Below are positions 35,523 to 44,492 of a stretch of DNA of 55,974 nucleotides, piece by piece. The stretch's first letter is position 1. Each line of letters begins with the position of its first letter. The notes under the pieces are model-generated. The model was not told the origin of the DNA, did not search any database, and saw only the letters and a list, made by a program, of their open reading frames with translations. The position numbers and the translations under genes were made by a program. The DNA comes from Desulfuromonadaceae bacterium (lineage in GTDB: Bacteria; Desulfobacterota; Desulfuromonadia; Geobacterales; Pseudopelobacteraceae): NCBI GenBank assembly GCA_028683855.1, contig JAQUHA010000024.1, positions 1 through 55,974 of the forward strand, written 5' to 3'.

Positions 35523-36162
35523 AGTCTATCCCCTCCTGAGATAATAAATCCGCTATTGCCCCCATGACTCTTTCAACAATTAGCAGATGCGACTCCTTGT
35601 TGTTCTCCAGCAGGAACAGGTCACTAAAATCGAGAGGAGCCCCGAACTTAACGGATGCACGGCATTTAAAACATGGGAACTTCCAGCTGTTTATTCCGGT
35701 TAAAGCGGTTGGTATTACTACAGGACGAGAGTCGTAAATTATTTTTCCAACGCCACGGTTACCAGCCCCCAGCTGCCCATCTTTGTGTCGTGTACCTTCA
35801 GGGAAAAGCATAACCTTCTGATCGAGGAGAAGGTCGCTTAGTTTACGACCGGCTCTTACATCACGTTTGCGTTTAACAGGAAAAGCTCCCCATGAACGGT
35901 ATATGAGGCTCAATAGAGGGTTTTCAAACAGCTCTTCCTTTGCGGGAGCCCAGAGCATTTGAAGTTTGTTATTGCTGATTACAGCCCATGGAAGAAAGAT
36001 AGTGTCATAAGCGGATATATGATTGGAGACTATCAGAACCGGCCCTTTATGCGGGATGTTGGCAGCCCCCTTGATTATAAACCTGTTCAGAAATGATGCA
36101 TAAAAACCGACAACATATACGGAGAAAGTAACCCAGACACGTTGTAATAAATGTGCTTTCAA
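35509..36162 (-). CDS. plsC: 1-acylglycerol-3-phosphate acyltransferase (PlsC family)
   Basis: The protein shows the acyltransferase motifs NHISAYD (NHx4D), FPVKRKRD and [10 protein letters not shown] and an N-terminal membrane helix. It should make phosphatidic acid from lysophosphatidic acid at the inner membrane. The start is chosen at the TTG 36162 because AGGGAG lies 4 nt upstream (217 residues). An ATG at 36228 would add 22 residues that look non-native (PSFCCNINF). The divergent rescue-factor gene lies about 145 bp away. Confidence 0.85.
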   Translation of the reverse strand: MKAHLLQRVWVTFSVYVVGFYASFLNRFIIKGAANIPHKGPVLIVSNHISAYDTIFLPWAVISNNKLQMLWAPAKEELFENPLLSLIYRSWGAFPVKRKRDVRAGRKLSDLLLDQKVMLFPEGTRHKDGQLGAGNRGVGKIIYDSRPVVIPTALTGINSWKFPCFKCRASVKFGAPLDFSDLFLLENNKESHLLIVERVMGAIADLLSQEGIDCGRK

Positions 36163-36307
36163 AATACTCCCTGTGACTTTGTTTAGTATAAAATTTATAT
36201 TGCAGCAGAAACTGGGACAATATCGCACGGTCGGTGGAATAATACAATATCATCTGATACACTTGGACTCTAAATGCTGGATGATCCAAAATACTGGAAA
36301 GTGTACA

Positions 36308-36664
36308 ATGCCTGATTTTGCTGTAAGTGAAGAAAAAAAACGCTGGCTTCATCTAAAAATGGCGGAGTTGGGTGTGCGTGAAGAGGATCTTATTGAAACC
36401 TTTGTGCGTTCATCAGGCAATGGTGGACAGCACGTCAATAAAACTTCCAGTTGTGTCCAGCTGAAACACAGGGTTACAGGTATAACCGCCAGCTGTATGC
36501 GTGAACGGAGTCAGTCTGTTAACCGTTTTCTGGCAAGACGCGAGTTGCTCGAAAAGATTGAGGCAGCAGCCGGAATAATAACTTCTGAGATGAAGCGGGT
36601 TCAAAAGCTTCGTAAACAGAAAGAGAGACGGAGACGCAGATCCAAAAAAGCTGTTGAATTGTGA
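36308..36664 (+). CDS. Release-factor-like GGQ protein (ribosome rescue type)
   Basis: The 118-residue protein consists only of the class I release factor GGQ domain (SSGNGGQHVNKTSS, near residue 39) with a basic C-terminal tail (KQKERRRRRSKK). It lacks the codon-recognition domain, like C12orf65/ArfB-type factors that free stalled ribosomes by peptidyl-tRNA hydrolysis. The start at 36308 is supported by family length; earlier ATGs exist (36281). It converges with polA (9-bp gap). Confidence 0.83.
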   Translation: MPDFAVSEEKKRWLHLKMAELGVREEDLIETFVRSSGNGGQHVNKTSSCVQLKHRVTGITASCMRERSQSVNRFLARRELLEKIEAAAGIITSEMKRVQKLRKQKERRRRRSKKAVEL

Positions 36665-36673
36665 TGTGTCTCT

Positions 36674-39487
36674 TTAGTGTGCCTCGCTCCAGTTCGCGCC
36701 TGAACTTATATCAACTTTAAGTGGAACTCTGCTTCTGATCGCCTGCTCCATCTCCTCTCTTACAACAGCTTTTATCTGATCCAACTCAGAAGATGGCACT
36801 TCAAAAATCAGCTCGTCATGTACCTGCATTATAAGTCTGCTTTTGTAATTTTCTTTTCGTATTCGCCTTGTTAGGTTCAGCATCGCACATTTAATGATGT
36901 CAGCGGCAGACCCCTGAATCGGATAGTTGATAGCGTTTCGCCTGGCGAATGCAAGAATGTTTCCGTTAGAACTTTTAATGTCAGGGATAGGGAGGTGCCT
37001 GCCAAGAACTGTTGTGACATAGCCACACTCCTCCGCCTGTTTTATACATGAATCCAGATACTGCATCGCACCATTGTGGCGTTCTCGATATGAAGAGATG
37101 AAGTCCTCGGCAGTTTTACGGGAAATGCTGAGTTGTTTAGCCAGCGAAAAAGCTCCCTGCCCATAAATGATTCCAAAATTAATTGTTTTTGCCTGACGCC
37201 GCATTTCCGGAGTAACCATCTCCGGAAACAGGCCGAAAACCTCAGCGGCAGTTCGGATATGAACATCCTCATCGTTGGCAAAAGCGTGACATAGTATTTT
37301 GTCTCCGGATAGGTGAGCCAATACCCGAAGCTCAATCTGTGAATAGTCTGCCGAAAGGATGACATAGCCTGGAGGGGCAATAAAAGCGTGGCGTATAAGT
37401 CTCCCTTCTTCAGTACGGATTGGTATGTTCTGGAGATTCGGTTCTGATGAAGAGAGCCTCCCGGTATTTGTAACCGTCTGGTTATATGAAGTATGAACCC
37501 TTCCGCTTGCCGGATTGACCAGTCGTGGGAGAGCATCGGTGTAAGTTGATTTAAGTTTGGCAATGCTTCGATACGAGAGTATCAGGCGGGCAACCTCGTT
37601 CTCTTCTGCGAGTGCTGTCAATACTTCATTGTCCGTTGACCATCCGTTTTTCCCTTTAGTCTTTTTTACGCTTTTAAGTCCCATGCGCTCAAACAAAACA
37701 TCTCCGAGCTGTTTTGGTGAATTAATATTAAAGCGTTCGCCAACATTGGTGAAAATTTGATTTTCAAGTCCGGTCAACCTTCTGTTGAAATCTTCAGAAA
37801 GATCTCTTAGAAGATCGCTGTTGAGAAGAACCCCATGATTTTCCATATCCGACAAAACTGAAACCAATGGCATTTCAACCTGTTTGAAGAGTTCAGCTAG
37901 ATTATTATTTGATAGCTCCGGTTCAAACTTCTGCCGCAGGAGCCAGGTTGCATCCGCATCCTCGGCTGCATACCTTGCCGCTGTTTCAATATTGACTTCT
38001 GCGAAGTTAATCTGATCTTTCCCTTTTCCGGCTACTTCAGTGTAACTGATCATGCGGTGATTCAAATACTCCTGTGCCAGTGCCTCAAGTCCATGCCCGT
38101 TACGGGATGGGTTCAGGATATAAGAGGCAATCATCGTATCAAATGATACACCGTTCAGCAGAATTCCGTTGTTTGCGAATACCTGAATATCATATTTGAT
38201 ATTTTGGCCTGTCTTGAGTATTTCCGTGCTCTCAAGGAGTGGTTTCAGCTTTTCGAGTACACCCCCGAGTGTCAACTGTTCCGGCGCACGTCTTAGACTG
38301 TTGTCCGAACATTTCTCAGAATTGAATAATTCGGCAGAATATGAAAATAGACTTTCTGTATCTGTATCCTTATCAGTCGTATTAGATGTCTGCAGATTTA
38401 TCAGATGTCCGGTCGGAACATAATAGGCTTCATGATCATGGCAGGAGAATGATAGCCCGACTATTTCAGCCATGCGTGGATTAAGGCTTGTAGTCTCAAG
38501 GTCAACCGCAAACTCACCAGCCGTTTGTAGCTTGATCAATAACTCCTCCAACTGCTCTTGAGTCCTGACGGTGTAATATCTGTCTGTGTCAAGTGTCGGT
38601 TCAGAGATCAAATCCTTTATCAGGGTGTTGAATCCGTAATGTTTGAAGAAAGCGTTCAGAGCCTCTTGATTGTGGGGCTTTGCAGAAAATAAATCGGAAG
38701 GGAGTACTTCATTCGCGGAATGCACATCAAAAATTTTGTTAAGTGGCACACTGTTTTCAATTGTTGCCAGGCGGCGGGATAAAAGTGCCTGTGCATGAAA
38801 TTCTCTAAGCCTCTCGCCGGTTTTGCCCTTTACCTCGCTTGCGGATTCCAATAAACGATCAAGGGAACCATATTCATTTATAAGTTTTGCCGCGGTTTTT
38901 TCGCCGATTCCGGGAACCCCCGGAATATTGTCAGATGAATCACCCGCCAGAGCCAGGATGTCTGTGACTCGTTCTGGTGGTACGCCGAAACGCTCAATTA
39001 CATCTGCAATTCCTGACTTCTTCATTTTCATGGTGTCAAGTAACGTAATCCTCTCTGTTACAATCTGCATAAGGTCTTTGTCGCCGGTGACGACTACTAC
39101 GTTTCCACCTTGATCCGCAAAGCAGTTGGCTAAAGTACCGATTATATCATCCGCCTCGAACCCCTCAAGCTGCAGCATCTGTATATTGAACGCTCTGACA
39201 ACTTCGCGGATGGGCTCCATTTGAATTTTTAAGTCATCAGGAGTTGCCGCACGATTAGCTTTGTATTCAGGATATATTTCGTTACGGAATGTTACTTTTG
39301 ACGCATCGAAAATTACAGCCAGATGCTGTGGATTATAATCTTTAAGGAGCTTGAGCAGCATCTGTATGAAACCATAGATGGCGTTAGTTGGGTGTCCGCC
39401 GGGTGATGAGAGGTGGCGAATTGCATAATAGGCGCGATAGATATACGAGGAACCGTCAACCAGATATAGAGTGTCATTTCTGTTCAT
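36674..39487 (-). CDS. polA: DNA polymerase I
   Basis: The 937-residue protein has three domains in order: 5'-3' exonuclease (about 1-290; DKDLMQIV, GDSSDNIPGVPGIGEKTA), an active-type 3'-5' exonuclease (about 310-520; VDLETTSLNP, NIKYD, YAAEDADATW) and polymerase (about 540-937; motif A DYSQIELRVLAHLSGD, motif B QAKTINFGIIYGQG, motif C QVHDELIFEVP). It removes RNA primers and fills gaps. Length is normal for the family. The ATG overlaps the stop of a small upstream gene by one base. Confidence 0.97.
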   Translation of the reverse strand: MNRNDTLYLVDGSSYIYRAYYAIRHLSSPGGHPTNAIYGFIQMLLKLLKDYNPQHLAVIFDASKVTFRNEIYPEYKANRAATPDDLKIQMEPIREVVRAFNIQMLQLEGFEADDIIGTLANCFADQGGNVVVVTGDKDLMQIVTERITLLDTMKMKKSGIADVIERFGVPPERVTDILALAGDSSDNIPGVPGIGEKTAAKLINEYGSLDRLLESASEVKGKTGERLREFHAQALLSRRLATIENSVPLNKIFDVHSANEVLPSDLFSAKPHNQEALNAFFKHYGFNTLIKDLISEPTLDTDRYYTVRTQEQLEELLIKLQTAGEFAVDLETTSLNPRMAEIVGLSFSCHDHEAYYVPTGHLINLQTSNTTDKDTDTESLFSYSAELFNSEKCSDNSLRRAPEQLTLGGVLEKLKPLLESTEILKTGQNIKYDIQVFANNGILLNGVSFDTMIASYILNPSRNGHGLEALAQEYLNHRMISYTEVAGKGKDQINFAEVNIETAARYAAEDADATWLLRQKFEPELSNNNLAELFKQVEMPLVSVLSDMENHGVLLNSDLLRDLSEDFNRRLTGLENQIFTNVGERFNINSPKQLGDVLFERMGLKSVKKTKGKNGWSTDNEVLTALAEENEVARLILSYRSIAKLKSTYTDALPRLVNPASGRVHTSYNQTVTNTGRLSSSEPNLQNIPIRTEEGRLIRHAFIAPPGYVILSADYSQIELRVLAHLSGDKILCHAFANDEDVHIRTAAEVFGLFPEMVTPEMRRQAKTINFGIIYGQGAFSLAKQLSISRKTAEDFISSYRERHNGAMQYLDSCIKQAEECGYVTTVLGRHLPIPDIKSSNGNILAFARRNAINYPIQGSAADIIKCAMLNLTRRIRKENYKSRLIMQVHDELIFEVPSSELDQIKAVVREEMEQAIRSRVPLKVDISSGANWSEAH

Positions 39488-39672
39488 TACTCATCTCCAT
39501 CTTTAACGTCACGGGTAAAGAGAACAAAAGCCATAGCGGGGCGCTTACTTGATTCACGCATGGCAAATTGCATGGTGTCTAAATTCCAGCCTTTGGAGCT
39601 CCATTTGTTGAGGGTTTCCTCTATACTCTCCTCAGTAACGGTGCTTAATTCTATAACCTTGTATATGGGCAT
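39487..39672 (-). CDS. Small DUF4177-like protein upstream of polA
   Basis: The 61-residue soluble protein has the pattern YKVIELSTVTEESIEETLNK...WSSKGWNLDTMQF...AFVLFTR, like DUF4177 proteins (a beta-alpha-beta fold with a conserved GW). It overlaps polA by 1 bp and is preceded by GAGG, so it is co-transcribed. The function is unknown. Confidence 0.65.
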   Translation of the reverse strand: MPIYKVIELSTVTEESIEETLNKWSSKGWNLDTMQFAMRESSKRPAMAFVLFTRDVKDGDE

Positions 39673-39744
39673 AATATTTTCCTCGGAGTAAATGAAAATA
39701 ATCTCTATTTAAGGGGAGGGGTAGATTTTAACGTGCGAAAAGAA

Positions 39745-39768
39745 AAAGGCGGCTTGAAAGCCGCCTTT
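39745..39768 (-). terminator. Terminator after the IclR gene
   Basis: AAAGGCGGCTT pairs with AAGCCGCCTTT around a 2-base loop. On the minus strand it is followed by TTTTTC and lies 22 bp past the IclR stop codon. It may also protect the leftward polA operon from read-through. Confidence 0.85.
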
Positions 39769-39789
39769 GAAGTAACTAAGTGGTCAGAA

Positions 39790-40572
39790 CTATTTCTGAA
39801 ATCCGAGTTTGGCAGAAATTTCATCCCCGGCTTTTATTACGAGAGGAATCAGCTCACTATTTATGCGGTCATCTGAAAAACGCATTGAAGGGCCTGAGAT
39901 GCTTACTGCGCCGATTATGCGTCTTGTGTAGTCACGTATTGGCGCGCTGACGCACTTAACTCCGATATCTAGTTCTTCATTGTCGAGTGCGTATCCCTGC
40001 TCCGTGATAGCCTTTAACTGTTTCTTTAACGCATCCCGATCTGTAATGGTGTTTGGCGTATAACTCTTAAGCTCTTTCAACGGCAGATATGTTTCAAGCT
40101 CTTCATCACTCATAAATGCGATCTGTACCTTGCCGGCGGCAGTACAGTAAGCGGGCAGCCTTGCTCCTACGCGTGGGACAACTCTTACGGTCATGGCAGT
40201 TTCTACAACATCAAGATATACTATGTTAAAATCCTTGAGTATTGATACATACGTTGTTTCATTGCAGCTGTCTACCAGTGTTTCAAGTACCGGTTTAGAC
40301 TGGCGGAGAAGGCCCATCTGTTTAATGAATGTCTGTCCAAGCTCAAGAGTTTTAAGGCCAAGCCGATAGTTCTCGGTAACTTTATTCTGTTCTATGTAGC
40401 TGCGTGATTCAAGAGTTGCAAGAAGCCTGAACACATTGTTCTTGTGAAGTTTAAGCCGCTTGCTCAGCTCAGTGACTCCAAGCTCATCAACCTCTCCATG
40501 AAACTGTTCGAGAAGGTCAAGCGCATGAGAAACCGCTTGTATCAGATATTCTGATTTTTCTTTTTTTGCCAT
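39790..40572 (-). CDS. IclR-family transcriptional regulator
   Basis: The 260-residue protein has an N-terminal winged helix (LGVTELSKRLKLHKNNVFRLLATLE) and a C-terminal effector-binding domain (RVGARLPAYCTAAGKVQIAF; LDNEELDIGVKCVSAPI). IclR regulators respond to small carbon compounds. The ATG at 40572 with AAAGGA upstream is used; the longer frame to 40629 is rejected. No obvious catabolic operon adjoins it, so target genes are not identified. Confidence 0.9.
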   Translation of the reverse strand: MAKKEKSEYLIQAVSHALDLLEQFHGEVDELGVTELSKRLKLHKNNVFRLLATLESRSYIEQNKVTENYRLGLKTLELGQTFIKQMGLLRQSKPVLETLVDSCNETTYVSILKDFNIVYLDVVETAMTVRVVPRVGARLPAYCTAAGKVQIAFMSDEELETYLPLKELKSYTPNTITDRDALKKQLKAITEQGYALDNEELDIGVKCVSAPIRDYTRRIIGAVSISGPSMRFSDDRINSELIPLVIKAGDEISAKLGFQK

Positions 40573-40710
40573 GAGAAAATGTCCTTTTTTTGAAATATAG
40601 TATAATAATTGAGTGACGCAACATACCAATATTTAGTCATTAATTAGAAAATGAGCCATATTTGGCGATTTTGTACGAATTGCCGAGAATGTTAGAATAT
40701 TGTTTTACAA

Positions 40711-40739
40711 TTGTCAAGCGCGAAAAAATGCTTTATATC
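40711..40739 (+). promoter_or_regulatory. Promoter of the UspA-like gene
   Basis: TTGTCA (40711-40716), a 17-bp spacer and TATATC (40734-40739) lie about 60 bp upstream of the start codon. Confidence 0.5.
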
Positions 40740-40800
40740 TGAAACCGTAATTATTCTAACGTCTGCGGTTGCTGTTCAGAACAAAATAATAGAGGGTGAA

Positions 40801-41256
40801 ATGCTAAATCTCCGTAAAAAAATACTTGTGGCTATTGATGGTTCACCTGCGTCAGACAAGGCGGCTGAAGAAGCTGTCAGGCTGGCTTCTGGCAATCAGA
40901 GTCAATTTAAAAGCAGAATCTATGCTTTGCTCGTTTTGCCGAATGCGCCTAATTCTACCTACACCGATTTTGTACCGGTTGCACCAATGACTGAATCAAA
41001 AAAATGGGATGAATTGCGCGAACGCATATTCTATGTTGTGGAAAAGTGTGCAGCAGAACATGATATCCCATTGGAAATGATTGTCGAATACGGTGATCCC
41101 GTTGACAAAATTATTACTCTTGCCGCCAGAGAAGAAATAGATGTCATCGTAATTGGCAGTTCTGGTAAGGGGTTTATTCAGAGGCGCATAAAAGGGAGTA
41201 TCTCCCATAAAGTCGCAAGCAATGCAGGTTGTTCAGTTTTTATTGTGAGAGGTTGA
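40801..41256 (+). CDS. Universal stress protein (UspA family)
   Basis: The 151-residue protein begins KKILVAIDGSPASDKAAEEA and has the ATP-binding pattern G-x2-G-x9-G-S in GSSGKGFIQRRIKGSIS near residue 125, so it is of the nucleotide-binding Usp type. GAGGGTG precedes the ATG. It is followed after 3 bp by a deacetylase gene, so the two are likely co-expressed. Confidence 0.88.
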   Translation: MLNLRKKILVAIDGSPASDKAAEEAVRLASGNQSQFKSRIYALLVLPNAPNSTYTDFVPVAPMTESKKWDELRERIFYVVEKCAAEHDIPLEMIVEYGDPVDKIITLAAREEIDVIVIGSSGKGFIQRRIKGSISHKVASNAGCSVFIVRG

Positions 41257-41259
41257 CTA

Positions 41260-42069
41260 TTGAAAACCACAACATTTAACACTTCACTTCTGATTGTAAT
41301 TGTTCTGTTCGTCTCACTGCTCTGTTCGCCGGTTTCCGTGTCTGCCGCGGAATCATTCCGGGTTCCTATTCTGCTTTATCATCGTTTCGGAACATCAGTA
41401 GTTGATGGTATGACCATTACGACTCAGGTGTTTGAGTGGCAGATGAAATATCTGCATGACAATGGTTATAAGGTAATTCCCCTGCGACAGCTTGTTGACT
41501 ATTATAACGGCAAAGGAGCAGCTCCTGAGCCAAAATCCGTTGTTATTGTTGAAGACGATGCTCACAAATCGGTACACAGTGATATGCTGCCGGTAATCAA
41601 AAAATATAGATATCCGGTTACGATATTTGCGTATCCATCAGCTATATCCAACGCAAAATATGCAATGACCTGGGAAGAACTCAGGGAGTTAACTGCCACC
41701 GGATTATTTGATGTTCAATCACATACTTACTGGCATCCTAATTTTAAAAGGGAAAGAAAAAAACTTAGTAGAGTGGCGTTGGACGCGCTTGTTGATACGC
41801 AGTTGAGAAAGTCAAAAGCCCGTTTGCAGACTGAACTTGGGATACGGGTAAATATGCTCGCCTGGCCCTTTGGCATTTACGACGATTATCTTATGGGAAA
41901 GGCTAAAGAAAACGGTTATGTCGCTGCCTTTACCATAGAGCGTCGTCATGCAACATCTTCTGATTCACTTCTCAAACTGCCGAGGTATCTGCTAGTAAAT
42001 GCAGATAACGGAAAGGCTTTTGTCCAGTTGCTTGAAGGCAATGCAGTAAAGCGAAATATTGAATATTAA
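41260..42069 (+). CDS. Secreted polysaccharide deacetylase (NodB-like)
   Basis: The 269-residue protein has a signal peptide (cleavage near SVSA-AES) and a NodB domain: ILLYHRFG near 42, VIVEDDAHKSV near 96 (the usual TFDDG is VEDDA, both Asp kept), QSHTYWHPNF (HxxxH) near 150 and LAWPFGIYDD near 205. It should remove acetyl groups from surface polysaccharide or peptidoglycan. The TTG start is supported by GAGAGG 8 nt upstream. Confidence 0.85.
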   Translation: MKTTTFNTSLLIVIVLFVSLLCSPVSVSAAESFRVPILLYHRFGTSVVDGMTITTQVFEWQMKYLHDNGYKVIPLRQLVDYYNGKGAAPEPKSVVIVEDDAHKSVHSDMLPVIKKYRYPVTIFAYPSAISNAKYAMTWEELRELTATGLFDVQSHTYWHPNFKRERKKLSRVALDALVDTQLRKSKARLQTELGIRVNMLAWPFGIYDDYLMGKAKENGYVAAFTIERRHATSSDSLLKLPRYLLVNADNGKAFVQLLEGNAVKRNIEY

Positions 42070-42248
42070 TGCAGGAACGTCCACCTCAAAAACAGCCATG
42101 CGCTGACTGTGTCTGCTGCCAATGGTGTTCGGATGATCGTTGTCGTATATGTTTGAAGCGGACAGATCTGTGCCGCTGTAAGCTGTCGATTGTCGAACAG
42201 ATAGCCATGTATGATTCGCTTAATGTCAAGGCTGATGAAGATAAATAA
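42069..42248 (+). CDS. Small Cys-rich protein
   Basis: The 59-residue ORF overlaps the deacetylase stop codon by one base (TAATG). It contains ten Cys, mostly in CADCVCCQWCSDDRCRIC followed by DLCRCKL, and a helical end (SIVEQIAMYDSLN). The Cys spacing suggests one or two zinc or Fe-S sites. I do not recognise the family. There is no signal, so it should be cytoplasmic. Tight coupling to the upstream gene supports it being real. Confidence 0.6.
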   Translation: MQERPPQKQPCADCVCCQWCSDDRCRICLKRTDLCRCKLSIVEQIAMYDSLNVKADEDK

Positions 42249-42292
42249 CAATAATATCGCTTTGTTAGCTTGGTCAGAGGGTTTCTGTTGGT

Positions 42293-42320
42293 TTGGTTGA
42301 ATAAAAAATAGTGTTATATT
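42293..42320 (+). promoter_or_regulatory. Promoter of the NrfJ-like lipoprotein gene
   Basis: TTGGTT (42293-42298), a 16-bp spacer and TATATT (42315-42320). An AGGAGG ribosome site precedes the ATG at 42404. Confidence 0.55.
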
Positions 42321-42403
42321 ATGGGACGTTATAATATTTCTCTTTGAACAAAATCTCTGGATGTGATAATGATGCAAAACAATAAAAATTCAGGAGGTCG
42401 CAG

Positions 42404-42835
42404 GTGAAAAAAACAGCATTAGTAGTTCTAAGTATTGCCGCTCTGGCTTTTGCAGGCTGCAAAGACAAACCCAAGACTGAAGCTCCAGCAGCTCCACAGC
42501 AGGGTCAGATGCCTGCTGCTCAGCCAGGTGCTCCAGCAGGTGAGACAGTTAAGGGTGGAGATCCGCACGCAGGTATGAAAGCGCAGGAGATCCCGGCAGG
42601 AGCAGGTAAGAAGGCAACAGTTGCACAGACAATGAATTCAGGCGGCTACACCTACGTAGAAGCTGTGGATGAAAAAGGTGAAAAAGCGTGGTTGGCTCTT
42701 CCTGAAGTTAAAGTTGCAAAAGGGGATAAAATTGAGTATCCGGAAACTCCACCTTTGGCTAACTTCCAGAGCAAAACCCTCAATAAGACCTTTGAGAAAA
42801 TTTCATTCATCCCTGGTATCAGGATTGTGAAGTAA
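42404..42835 (+). CDS. NrfJ-like lipoprotein
   Basis: The 143-residue protein has a lipobox (LAFAGC, Cys at 19), a Pro/Ala/Gln linker (about 25-60) and a NrfJ-type domain: TMNSGGYTYVEAVDEKGEKAWL and FQSKTLNKTFEKI. Related proteins sit near cytochrome c nitrite reductase or other multiheme systems, but no cytochrome gene is adjacent here. The strong ribosome site and promoter suggest high expression. A strong terminator follows. Confidence 0.8.
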   Translation: MKKTALVVLSIAALAFAGCKDKPKTEAPAAPQQGQMPAAQPGAPAGETVKGGDPHAGMKAQEIPAGAGKKATVAQTMNSGGYTYVEAVDEKGEKAWLALPEVKVAKGDKIEYPETPPLANFQSKTLNKTFEKISFIPGIRIVK

Positions 42836-42854
42836 ATCAGGTTTCTTAGGTCAA

Positions 42855-42888
42855 AGCAGGGGGCGTTCAGCGCCCCCTGCTTTTTTTA
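42855..42888. terminator. Bidirectional terminator between convergent genes
   Basis: AGCAGGGGGCG (42855-42865) pairs with CGCCCCCTGCT (42871-42881) around TTCAG, followed by T7. It ends the NrfJ-like gene and its right arm overlaps the last codons of the radical SAM gene. Confidence 0.9.
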
Positions 42889-44432
42889 TTTCTGCATAAC
42901 TCAAGCGCTTTTTTTGACGGTTCATGCTCCGGGATTATGCGGAGTACTTTGCTGTAACAGCCTGCAGCTCTCTCCGGGTTTCCAATCTCGGAATATAAAT
43001 CCCCTAACAGAAACCAACCCCATGGATTATCCGGCGTATTAACCGTGATTTCTTTAAACTCCTTTTCTGCTTTATTGAGAGCCCCCTGCTGTCTGTACCA
43101 CTCCCCGGCGATAACATTTGTTGTAAAGCACTCTCCAATACGTTTTTTCTGATCGGTAAAACGCTTTGGATTTTTTGGTCTATTTTCGGACAACTCCTTA
43201 AGAATAAGTTGGGCGGATCTCTCTTTGGGGGATGCAGCGTAAAGCGCATTATGCCTGGTTGCTGAAAAAAGAGTTTTTGTTGTTAAGCCTTTGGAAAGAG
43301 CATCTTTATAAAGTTTAGTGCCTGGATAATAAGCCAGTGGCGACACATATCCATCATCTGGACGAATTTTACGGATAAGTTCCAGAGTATGATTTACATC
43401 GTCAAGAGTCTCACCCGGTATATTGCCGATCAGGTAAATAGAAAGATTTATTCCTGCTTCGTTAATAATTCTGCTTGCGTTATTTATTTCTGCCGGAGAT
43501 ATATTCTTACCGAGTTGAGTAAGAATACGGGTTGATCCTGACTCAACTCCAAGCTGAATGCATTCACAACCCGCTCTTTTCATCTCTACTACCAGCTCTT
43601 CGTCGATTGCGGTAACACGCGATTGACAGTTCCAAATAATATTAACCCGTTGATCCCGGAGCAGTCGGCAGAAATCAATAACTCTTTTTCTGTCCGCTGT
43701 AAAAGTGTCATCTCTTATTGAAAAATATATGAGCCCAAATGTCTCCTGTATGTATAGAATCTCTTTAACTATAGCCTCTGGAGAACGAAACCGGACCTTT
43801 CTACCCCAGAAGTCCGGAGAACTGCAGAAATAACAGCTTGATGGGCAACCTCTGGTCGTAACTATGAACTCTGTTTGTAACTGAATATCAAGACCTGCAG
43901 AATATAGGAGGTGCTCTGCCGGCATAGGGAGAAGATCAATATTCTCGAGCCGTTTTCGAGGCGATGTGGTAACTATTGACTCACCATCTAGAAAAGCGAT
44001 TCCGTTAATCTGTTGCCATGCAGCGCCTGACTCCAGGAGTGATACCAGTTCGAGAAGTGTAGCCTCTGCTTCACCTATAACAACAATATCAACCGGTGAA
44101 TCAATGGTAAGTATTTCATCGTAGCAGAAGGTGGCGTGAGCCCCACCCATTATAATTGTGCAGTCTGGCAGTATGGTTCTACATAGTCTTGCGAGTTCAA
44201 GTGATGCGTACCTGTTGTGTGTCCATTGGGAAATCCCTATCATCTGTGGCTTGAAGTCATTGAGCAGCTGTTTTATATGGTTTGTAGAGCAGGCTGAGAA
44301 ATTCGTAAGGAGTGAGTCGTGTCCGGCATCCCGCAGGCAGGCGTGCAGATAGCAGAGACCAGTTGGTAGTAAGCTGATGTATGGATCTTTTCGGTGTGAT
44401 AAACCGGATTGGTAAGTGAGCAGTATTTTCAT
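42867..44432 (-). CDS. B12-binding-type radical SAM protein with C-terminal TPRs
   Basis: The 521-residue protein has an N-terminal cobalamin-binding-like Rossmann domain (about 1-140; IIMGGAHATF), a radical SAM core with CxxxCxxC in TTRGCPSSCYFCSSPD (near 193) and GVESGSTRILTQLG, and a C-terminal TPR-like region (ECFTTNVIAGEWYRQQGALN; NPWGWFLLGDLYSEIGNPER). It is of the BchE/methylthiotransferase-like class; the substrate is unknown. The gene stands alone. The C-terminal TPRs suggest a protein partner. Confidence 0.85.
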   Translation of the reverse strand: MKILLTYQSGLSHRKDPYISLLPTGLCYLHACLRDAGHDSLLTNFSACSTNHIKQLLNDFKPQMIGISQWTHNRYASLELARLCRTILPDCTIIMGGAHATFCYDEILTIDSPVDIVVIGEAEATLLELVSLLESGAAWQQINGIAFLDGESIVTTSPRKRLENIDLLPMPAEHLLYSAGLDIQLQTEFIVTTRGCPSSCYFCSSPDFWGRKVRFRSPEAIVKEILYIQETFGLIYFSIRDDTFTADRKRVIDFCRLLRDQRVNIIWNCQSRVTAIDEELVVEMKRAGCECIQLGVESGSTRILTQLGKNISPAEINNASRIINEAGINLSIYLIGNIPGETLDDVNHTLELIRKIRPDDGYVSPLAYYPGTKLYKDALSKGLTTKTLFSATRHNALYAASPKERSAQLILKELSENRPKNPKRFTDQKKRIGECFTTNVIAGEWYRQQGALNKAEKEFKEITVNTPDNPWGWFLLGDLYSEIGNPERAAGCYSKVLRIIPEHEPSKKALELCRNKKSRGR

Positions 44433-44435
44433 GAA

Positions 44436-44465
44436 GAAAAAAAATCCGGGTTATTAAACCCGGAT
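44436..44465 (-). terminator. Terminator after the NlpC/P60 gene
   Basis: ATCCGGGTT (44444-44452) pairs with AACCCGGAT (44457-44465) around a 4-nt loop. On the minus strand it ends in a run of T. It lies 28 bp past the stop codon. Confidence 0.85.
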
Positions 44466-44492
44466 CTCTTTGCGTTTACTGTTAACATGGAA

